From Ferdinandcohnia sp047238305 (GTDB lineage: Bacteria; Bacillota; Bacilli; Bacillales; Bacillaceae_L): a stretch of DNA of 64,000 nucleotides. The notes beneath the pieces were generated by a model that was not told where the DNA came from, did no database searches, and saw only the letters and a list, made by a program, of their open reading frames with translations. Position numbers and translations under genes: made by a program. This document shows positions 58,388 to 64,000 of this stretch, one piece after another. Within the stretch, counting starts at the first letter, position 1, and each line of letters opens with the position of its first letter. Location of the stretch: NCBI RefSeq assembly GCF_047238305.1, contig NZ_JBDFMO010000001.1, positions 4,278,001 to 4,342,000 of the forward strand, written 5' to 3'.

Positions 58388-59527
58388 TTACCCCCCAGGA
58401 ATAAATAAATCACCTTTTACTATTCTTCGTGCTGTTCTATCTAAACCAACAGAAGCTACATCTCGTAGATCCTCAGTTAAATTGACACGTACCTCTGCAA
58501 TTCCTTCAGGATGGCCAATTCGAATGATTTGTTCGATGCTTCCATCTTTCTTTTTAGAGAATTGATTCGGAATTGTGCCTTCAAGTAAAGCAGATGCAGC
58601 CAAGTTATATAATCCGCTTCCGGCAAATGTTCGATGGAACCGCTTCATTGAAATCATTTTTGCTACAATGTCAATGTCATCTGCTTTAATCTTTTTCCCT
58701 GTAGAAGTTATATAATCATGTGGACTTGCAACTAGTGCAATTTTTGGAATAGAAGGAATATTTTTTGCTTCCTCCTCGTTTTTTGCCACACCACCTGCGA
58801 CTGCTATCTTCAAACGAATTTCTTCGAGTTCAGATAATAACTCCTGGTTCTCTCCTACTACACGATTGTACTCAGAACCTGATAATCCAAAATCTTTTGC
58901 AGCTACATATACAAAAGGATTAACAATATCAACAAATGATGTGTCATACTTTCTTTTTTGAGTAGCTACAGTTGTCTTTAGGCCAATCGGTATTGTTTTT
59001 CCAGTTTTTCCTCCACCGGGTGAGAGGATGTTCACGATAATTTTTGCTCCAGGAGTTACGATTCCTGGCATCAAATATTCACCGGACACCCTTGCATTAC
59101 CGTTTGATAAGGGTACTCGCATCTTAATCATTTTATTTATATTTTTATTAAAAGCAGAAACAGTAATAAAGTCATCATTCGGATTTGTTTGTACAAGTCC
59201 TTCATCTACTGCAAATGCTCCAATGGCAGCCATTAGATTTCCACATGTTCCTTCATCATCTACTACTGCCTCTCCAATTCCAATCTGATAGAATGTATAA
59301 TCAAGGTCTGCACCTTTCACTGATGGATCTGAAATGACCATCACCTTACTTGTATGCGATGTACCGCTTCCTAAGCCATTTATTTGTGAGGGATTATATG
59401 CATCAATTCCTTCTAAAAATATTCTGTGCTGTAATTCTTTATTTGTTGGTAGATCCTTTTCATGAAAAAAGAGACCTCTACTTGTACCACCTCTATACAC
59501 AACACATCGAACAGAGAATTGTGACAT
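58388..59527 (-). CDS. prpF: PrpF family isomerase (aconitate/methylaconitate isomerase)
   Basis: This 379-aa protein has the diaminopimelate-epimerase-like fold. The N-terminus VRCVVYRGGTSRGLFFHEKD holds a catalytic-Lys region. It has VDDEGTCGNLMAAIGAFAVD with the conserved Cys-Gly-Asn, and SPGGGKTGKTIPIG and HRTFAGSGLYNLA, all PrpF-like. PrpF allows AcnD to work by isomerising 2-methylaconitate; homologues isomerise cis and trans aconitate or oxalomesaconate. It lies 12 bp after prpB. Here it would convert an imported unsaturated or methylated tricarboxylate into an aconitase substrate. Confidence 0.88.
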   Translation of the reverse strand: MSQFSVRCVVYRGGTSRGLFFHEKDLPTNKELQHRIFLEGIDAYNPSQINGLGSGTSHTSKVMVISDPSVKGADLDYTFYQIGIGEAVVDDEGTCGNLMAAIGAFAVDEGLVQTNPNDDFITVSAFNKNINKMIKMRVPLSNGNARVSGEYLMPGIVTPGAKIIVNILSPGGGKTGKTIPIGLKTTVATQKRKYDTSFVDIVNPFVYVAAKDFGLSGSEYNRVVGENQELLSELEEIRLKIAVAGGVAKNEEEAKNIPSIPKIALVASPHDYITSTGKKIKADDIDIVAKMISMKRFHRTFAGSGLYNLAASALLEGTIPNQFSKKKDGSIEQIIRIGHPEGIAEVRVNLTEDLRDVASVGLDRTARRIVKGDLFIPGG

Positions 59528-59539
59528 TTTTATACCTCC

Positions 59540-60448
59540 TTACTTCATTTCAGGAACAATCGTCTTGGCGATTTCTTGATCTAAATCCTCATAGTCATGA
59601 AGTTTAATTGTTTCATAAAGTTCTTTTCGCGTTTGCATCTTGTCTAGTACATCACGCTGTGTTCCTTTTTCAAATATTTGCGAGAACACAATTTCATATG
59701 CTTTCGCTGCTGCTCTTAGAGATGTAACCGGGTAGATGACCATGGCATAACCAAATGACTCAAATTCATCTGCTGTAAAATATGGTGTTTTCCCGAACTC
59801 TGTCATATTAGCTAATAAAGGAACATTAAACTCTTTACTGAAAGCTCTAAAGTCTTCTTCAGTAATTAGGGCTTCCGGGAATAAAGCATCAGCACCCGCT
59901 TCTACATATTTTCTTAGTCTCTCAACTGCAGCGACTCTACCTTCAACTGCAAGTGCATCGGTTCTAGCAACAACAACTAATGATGGTGCAACTTCTTTAA
60001 TAATCTTAATTTTTTGTGCCATTTCATCTGCTGAAACTAATTTTTTCCCATTCAAATGACCACATTTCTTCGGTAAATCTTGATCTTCAATTTGTACTGC
60101 GGCAACACCAGCTTCAACCATTTCCTTTGCCGTTCGAGCAACATTTAAGATTCCTCCGAAACCTGTGTCAATGTCCGCTAATAGTGGCAAATTGGATGCA
60201 CGAATAATGTCGCGTGCTCTCTCCGCAACTTCTTGGGAATGTAAAACGCCTAAATCTGGTAGACCTCTACTAGCTGTGTACGCCCCACCAGATAAATACA
60301 ATGCTTTAAATCCTACCTTTTTCGCCATTAAAGCTGCCATTCCATCATGCGTACCCATGATTTTCAAGATTGGTCCCTCTGTTATATAATTTTTAAATTC
60401 TTCTGCTAACTCTTTTTGACTTTTTTGTTGTTCAATAAGCCATGTCAT
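59540..60448 (-). CDS. prpB: Methylisocitrate lyase / PEP mutase family lyase
   Basis: This 302-aa member of the isocitrate lyase superfamily has the short PrpB form. The catalytic loop is KKCGHLNGKKL (about 128-138), metal site LLADIDTGFGGILNVARTAK, and ARTDALAVEGRVAAVERLR. C-terminal ATKTIV-like helices are present. PrpB splits 2-methylisocitrate into pyruvate and succinate. Alternatives in the family are dimethylmalate lyase and oxaloacetate decarboxylase. The gene order tctC-prpB-prpF-acn supports a tricarboxylate lyase. Confidence 0.85.
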   Translation of the reverse strand: MTWLIEQQKSQKELAEEFKNYITEGPILKIMGTHDGMAALMAKKVGFKALYLSGGAYTASRGLPDLGVLHSQEVAERARDIIRASNLPLLADIDTGFGGILNVARTAKEMVEAGVAAVQIEDQDLPKKCGHLNGKKLVSADEMAQKIKIIKEVAPSLVVVARTDALAVEGRVAAVERLRKYVEAGADALFPEALITEEDFRAFSKEFNVPLLANMTEFGKTPYFTADEFESFGYAMVIYPVTSLRAAAKAYEIVFSQIFEKGTQRDVLDKMQTRKELYETIKLHDYEDLDQEIAKTIVPEMK

Positions 60449-60486
60449 GATAAACCCTCTTTTCTTTGAATGAATGAAAGAACGAA

Positions 60487-60508
60487 GGACCCTATCGAAA
60501 TAGGGCCC
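60487..60508 (-). terminator. UUCG-loop hairpin between tctC and prpB
   Basis: On the minus strand, GGGCCCTAT-TTCG-ATAGGGTCC is a 9-bp stem (one G-U) with the very stable TTCG tetraloop. The U-tract is poor, so it is more likely an mRNA-stabilising or partial-termination element that favours tctC expression. Confidence 0.6.
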
Positions 60509-60514
60509 CTATCA

Positions 60515-61498
60515 TTAGTCAACTAATCCAGATTCGCTAATTAATGTTTCATACATTTTAGTTTGATCTTCTAAGAACTTAGCTGCTTCACTGCTATCCT
60601 TATAAAATGAAGACCATTCATTATTTTTCACAAGGTCTTTCCAAGCATCGGTCTCAACCATTTCTCCGATTACTTTATCCCAGTAAGCAATTTCCTCTTC
60701 AGTCATATCAGGAGGTCCCATGATCCCTCTCCAGTGTGGGAATACCATATCTACCCCTTGTTCCTTCCAAGTTGGAACGTCCTCTAAACCTTCTATTCTT
60801 TCATCAGAAGAAACACTAATTACTCTGAAATTACCTGCGATATGCTGATCCTTAGATTCAGAAACTGCCATTGTAGCTACATCCACGTGACCACCTAATA
60901 GAGCTGTTACTACATCCCCGCCACTCTCATAAATCATGAAGTTTAATTTTGATACGTCAACACCGTAGGTTTTTGCTGCTTCTACGAATGATAGGTGATC
61001 ATTATTACCCAAACCTGGTGCAACTGCAATTGTTAAAGATGCAGGATCCTTTTTCAATTGTTCCATCACATCTTTTGCAGTTTTGAATTCTGAGTCATTT
61101 CCTACTGCAATTGAAATCCACTCTGTTGTTAATATTGCTAGTGGAGTAAAATCTTTATACGTTAATTCACTTTGGCCTAGTAAGTTGTTTGTAATCACTA
61201 GACTTGAGTTAATCGCAAGATGATGAGCATCCTTTGTAGATAGATATTGCCAACCTACTTCTCCACTTCCCCCTGGCTTGTTAACAACATTGATGTTTTG
61301 GTCTACAATGCCTTCATCCTTAAAAATCTTCTGGATTGCTCTAGCAGTTGCATCCCAACCTCCCCCTGGAGTTGCAGGAGCTATAAGTTCGATATTTCCT
61401 GTTGGGAAAGAATCTTTTTTCCCTGAAGCTCCAGATGAACATGCAGTTGCTACAAATACTAAAGCTAAAATTGCTACTAATGAAAATAGTTTTTTCAT
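60515..61498 (-). CDS. tctC: TctC-type tricarboxylate-binding lipoprotein
   Basis: This 327-aa extracytoplasmic solute-binding protein of the Bug/TctC family has a signal with lipobox ATAC at Cys20 (MKKLFSLVAILALVFVATAC). The mature protein begins IELIAPATPGGGWDATARAI, the Bug ligand-binding pattern, with VVNKPGGSGEVGWQYL next. I start at ATG 61498, with GGGGTGG 4 nt upstream; the longer frame from 61531 is less likely. It delivers the substrate to TctAB, which are encoded on the other strand at 53585-55558. A cre site lies 63 bp upstream. Confidence 0.9.
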   Translation of the reverse strand: MKKLFSLVAILALVFVATACSSGASGKKDSFPTGNIELIAPATPGGGWDATARAIQKIFKDEGIVDQNINVVNKPGGSGEVGWQYLSTKDAHHLAINSSLVITNNLLGQSELTYKDFTPLAILTTEWISIAVGNDSEFKTAKDVMEQLKKDPASLTIAVAPGLGNNDHLSFVEAAKTYGVDVSKLNFMIYESGGDVVTALLGGHVDVATMAVSESKDQHIAGNFRVISVSSDERIEGLEDVPTWKEQGVDMVFPHWRGIMGPPDMTEEEIAYWDKVIGEMVETDAWKDLVKNNEWSSFYKDSSEAAKFLEDQTKMYETLISESGLVD

Positions 61499-61560
61499 TG
61501 TTCCACCCCTTTTATCTTTCTTAATTTTCACAACCTTATAATACTTTTTATTGAAGGAAA

Positions 61561-61574
61561 TGTAATCGTTTTCA
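61561..61574. promoter_or_regulatory. cre (CcpA) site upstream of tctC
   Basis: TGTAATCGTTTTCA fits all positions of the cre consensus. Read on the minus strand it is TGAAAACGATTACA, one base different from the tctBA cre site. The pairing suggests common catabolite repression of both halves of the module. Confidence 0.75.
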
Positions 61575-61628
61575 ATTTAAAGGAATTTAACAATAAAAAC
61601 ATCATTTTGTTCATAAAGTTCACCAGTT

Positions 61629-62498
61629 TTATAAATCATGCAAATCGAATGATTCAATAAAAGTGACAAATGCATTAATTACGTTTACCTCAAGCGATTC
61701 ATTATGATAAAGCATCCATGTATTACGTATTAATGGGTTCTTTTCTTTATCCTTGATAAACACTTTATAAATATCTTCATTTCCTTTTAAGATCATCCCA
61801 GGTAATATTGCATATCCAAGTCCATTTACGACCATTTCTTTACATGTATCGACTTGGTCTACCTCCATTGTAATCCTCGAAGGTTTTGTATAATTCTCCA
61901 TCCACCAGTGGTCAATAATAGATTTTAAAAAATTGTCAGTTTTATAATTTATCCTAGGCAAATCTGGTAAGTTTTTTAAGTCAATTTTCTCTTTTGAGGC
62001 AACACAAAGCTGGTCTTCAAATAATAATCGCTTTTGCTCCATCCATGTATATTCACCGCGAACAAATGCAATATGAATATCCTTTTTATATAATGAATGA
62101 AAAAGATCTCGGCTCCACCCTGTAGTTACTTTGAATTCCACATTCGGATATTTGTCTTTAAACGCTCTTAGTAATTGAGGAAGCTTATATTTTGTAAAAA
62201 AACTTGAAACGCCTAAATTAATGGTTCCGACCACTTTACGCTCCATATTGGTCAAATTATCTTTTATTTGTCTAAATTTTAAAATCATTTCTTCGGCACT
62301 TTTAGCAAGGTATTCTCCCTGTGGTGTAAATTTGACACCGCGTCTATCTCTATTAATAATCTTAATTCCAAATTCTTTTTCAATTTGTTTAATCCGATTT
62401 GTTAAGGCCGGTTGTGAAATAAATAATTGCTTACCCGTTTTTGTTATATTCTTATTTTCATAAAGTACTTTAAGAATTTCCCAATCCTGACTCCGCAT
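61629..62498 (-). CDS. LysR family transcriptional regulator
   Basis: This 289-aa regulator has an N-terminal winged helix at about 1-60 (NITKTGKQLFISQPALTNRI, then LEKEFG-like KEFGIKIINRDRRG) and a periplasmic-binding-like effector domain to the end. AAAGGAGG precedes the ATG. It lies upstream of tctC on the same strand, 130 bp away, and is divergent from the MFS gene. It may control either one; its effector may be the tricarboxylate or an intermediate. It gives the module a third level of control beside the two-component system and CcpA. Confidence 0.9.
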   Translation of the reverse strand: MRSQDWEILKVLYENKNITKTGKQLFISQPALTNRIKQIEKEFGIKIINRDRRGVKFTPQGEYLAKSAEEMILKFRQIKDNLTNMERKVVGTINLGVSSFFTKYKLPQLLRAFKDKYPNVEFKVTTGWSRDLFHSLYKKDIHIAFVRGEYTWMEQKRLLFEDQLCVASKEKIDLKNLPDLPRINYKTDNFLKSIIDHWWMENYTKPSRITMEVDQVDTCKEMVVNGLGYAILPGMILKGNEDIYKVFIKDKEKNPLIRNTWMLYHNESLEVNVINAFVTFIESFDLHDL

Positions 62499-62623
62499 TC
62501 CTTTCCTCCTTTAGATATTCAGAAAACTTATGACCACTAATTCAAATACAATATTTTACTTATATCTATCAATATACTATATTTATCCATACATAATAAA
62601 GAAGTTTATAGGTGGGGGAAAAC

Positions 62624-63766
62624 ATGATTCTCTGGATAGTCATCATCATCTGTACTGGTTTTCAAACGATTTTAAACACAACTAGACCCATCATCACGTT
62701 GTATGCTTCCGAAATGGGAGCGAATACATTTGATATTGGAATTTTAACAGCAGCATATGCTTTCTTTCCTTTAATTTTCGCTATACATGCAGGGAGAATT
62801 GCTGATAAGATCGGGGACCGATTACCTGTGTTTTTTGGATTAATTGGGATTTCACTAGGTATGATCATCCCTTACTATTTTCCTTCCATGCTGAGCTTGA
62901 TTGTTTCACAATTAATTGTAGGAACTGCAGCCGTCTTTATAACGGTATCCTTACAAAACATACTTGGAAATATTGCGACTGAGGAAAAGCGAGATCAGTA
63001 CTATAGTTTATTCGGTATCGCGACCGCGATGGGGGCAATGATTGGTCCAATAATCGGAGGTTATTTAGGGGAACACATTTCATATGCTTCCGTATTCCTT
63101 GCTTCGATTTTTATTAATATTGTTCCTATTTTAATTTCGTTTTTTATTCCGGTACTTCGGAAGCAAGAAACTAAGCAAAAGATGAGCATCTCTGCTTCTG
63201 TCGGATTATTAAAAATGCCGTTATTACGAAAAGCATTAATATCAAGTGCACTTGTTCTTTATTCAAAGGATATTTTCATCGCCTATTTTCCGCTTTTTGC
63301 TAAACAGTATGGGATTTCAACATCTACGATTGGTTGGATTATTTCAATTCAGGGACTTGCGATTATTCTCGTTCGATTCTTACTACCAGCTTTAACTGGC
63401 AGACTTGGAAGGGACAGCGTATTAATTGCTTCCGTTTTTATGGCTGGAATATCGTTCTTAATAGTGCCGTTTACGGGAAATGTGATTTTATTAGGTGCGT
63501 TAAGTGCCCTAATGGGACTTGGTTTGGGATGTGGTCAACCACTTTCGATGACAACCACCTATAATGCTTCACCAAAATCAAGGACTGGTGAAGTTCTAGG
63601 ATTGCGACTTGCCTCTAATCGGCTGTCTCAGTTAATAGCCCCTGTCTTCTTTGGATTGGTGGGATCTTGGGCTGGAATTTTTTCCGTGTTTTTTATCAGT
63701 GGAACGTTTTTACTTGGCGGCTTATTTGCCATTAAGCCAGAAAAGAAAAGCAAACTAGCTTCATAG
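62624..63766 (+). CDS. MFS transporter
   Basis: This 380-aa major facilitator has about 12 spans. The motif A loop between TM2 and TM3 is GRIADKIGDRLPVFFG (about 57-72), and GPIIGGYLGEHISY follows TM5. The likely start is ATG 62624, with GTGGGGG about 5 nt upstream; GTG 62612 is the alternative. The substrate is unknown. It is divergent from the LysR gene with a 125-bp shared promoter region, so it may be a LysR target. A strong terminator follows. Confidence 0.87.
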   Translation: MILWIVIIICTGFQTILNTTRPIITLYASEMGANTFDIGILTAAYAFFPLIFAIHAGRIADKIGDRLPVFFGLIGISLGMIIPYYFPSMLSLIVSQLIVGTAAVFITVSLQNILGNIATEEKRDQYYSLFGIATAMGAMIGPIIGGYLGEHISYASVFLASIFINIVPILISFFIPVLRKQETKQKMSISASVGLLKMPLLRKALISSALVLYSKDIFIAYFPLFAKQYGISTSTIGWIISIQGLAIILVRFLLPALTGRLGRDSVLIASVFMAGISFLIVPFTGNVILLGALSALMGLGLGCGQPLSMTTTYNASPKSRTGEVLGLRLASNRLSQLIAPVFFGLVGSWAGIFSVFFISGTFLLGGLFAIKPEKKSKLAS

Positions 63767-63770
63767 ATTA

Positions 63771-63810
63771 CAAAGGCCTACAGCATGAAGGATAGCTGTA
63801 GGCTTCATTT
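63771..63810 (+). terminator. Terminator after the MFS gene
   Basis: GCCTACAGC and GCTGTAGGC form a perfect 9-bp stem followed by TTCATTT. Confidence 0.82.
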
Positions 63811-63906
63811 ATAACATTAACTATACAACGTCATATTATATTTCTCTTATTCGAATAACTGTTATAAAATATAAGTTCAAGCATCCTAACGATTGGAGAA
63901 ACAAAT

Positions 63907-64000
63907 ATGAGAGGTATATTTGAAAAAATAATGCCGTATATAAAACGTGCCTGGAAATCTATTAAACGATTTTGGCGTGAAAAGCATCTGACAAAAATAT
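63907..64000 (+). CDS. Start of a gene cut by the window edge, possibly a class A PBP
   Basis: ATG 63907 has GGAG 8 nt upstream and opens a frame with no stop to the edge: RGIFEKIMPYIKRAWKSIKR, then FWREKHLTKI. The basic, aromatic-rich start ending in an R-F-W-x-x-x-H-L-T pattern resembles the cytosolic tail before the membrane anchor of class A penicillin-binding proteins. Thirty-one residues are too few to be sure. Confidence 0.5.
   Translation, partial: MRGIFEKIMPYIKRAWKSIKRFWREKHLTKI

Overview
The window reads as a chromosome segment of a low-GC Gram-positive spore former of the family Bacillaceae. The evidence is AT-rich DNA, strong AGGAGG-type ribosome binding sites, and a gene order recognisable from the Bacillus subtilis yhg-yhf-yhj region: sipV, yhjE, yhjD, comK, yhfN, lcfB, lplJ, yhfI, yhfH, hemY, hemH, hemE, pbpF, hmoB. 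Extra modules have been inserted into or added beside this backbone. I see no rRNA, tRNA, CRISPR array, prophage or transposase. Nearly every reading frame is intact; the two genes at the window ends are cut by the edges.

Layout. (1) 1-3210: class I ribonucleotide reductase nrdA-nrdB (minus strand) behind a cobalamin riboswitch, an intrinsic terminator and two probable NrdR boxes. (2) 3260-10290: two GNAT acetyltransferases, a VOC protein and a 1651-residue secreted nuclease/5'-nucleotidase fusion. (3) 10300-26273: an all-minus-strand accessory cluster with two acyl-CoA ligases, an SDR, an alpha/beta hydrolase, two odd ketosynthase-III paralogues, a 59-residue protein, a complete Liv-type ABC importer, a TetR repressor and a 1078-residue STAND-BTAD (SARP-like) activator. 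(4) 26424-31819: sipV, yhjE, an S9 peptidase, yhjD, comK and two small genes. (5) 31889-40600: glyoxylate shunt aceB-aceA, yhfN, an alkyltransferase-like protein, azlCD, an enoyl-CoA hydratase and lcfB with a FadR-type operator. (6) 40626-49366: lplJ, yhfI, yhfH, the heme genes hemEHY, pbpF and hmoB. (7) 49482-62498: a permease, then a tricarboxylate utilisation module. The module has a CitA/DcuS-type two-component system and tctBA on the plus strand. On the minus strand it has LysR, tctC, prpB, prpF and aconitase. (8) An MFS transporter and the start of another gene, possibly a class A PBP.

Two parts deserve most attention. The first is the 10.3-26.3 kb cluster. One ketosynthase paralogue has Cys-His-His at the catalytic triad and the other has Ser-His-His, which recalls a PqsB/PqsC-like unequal pair. 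Two promoters in the cluster carry near-identical direct repeats (TGTAAC) spaced exactly 11 bp, with a -10-like hexamer at the same distance from each. That is the architecture used by SARP/BTAD regulators, and such a regulator is encoded at the upstream end of the cluster. I infer an inducible uptake and CoA-dependent conversion pathway for an unidentified carboxylic acid.

The second is the tricarboxylate module. Its importer genes are split over two convergent units, and both units carry a full-consensus CcpA (cre) site. The module encodes an aconitase, a PrpF isomerase and a PrpB lyase but no methylcitrate synthase, as expected if the tricarboxylate is imported rather than made. All functions are inferred by reading the sequence; no database search was run.
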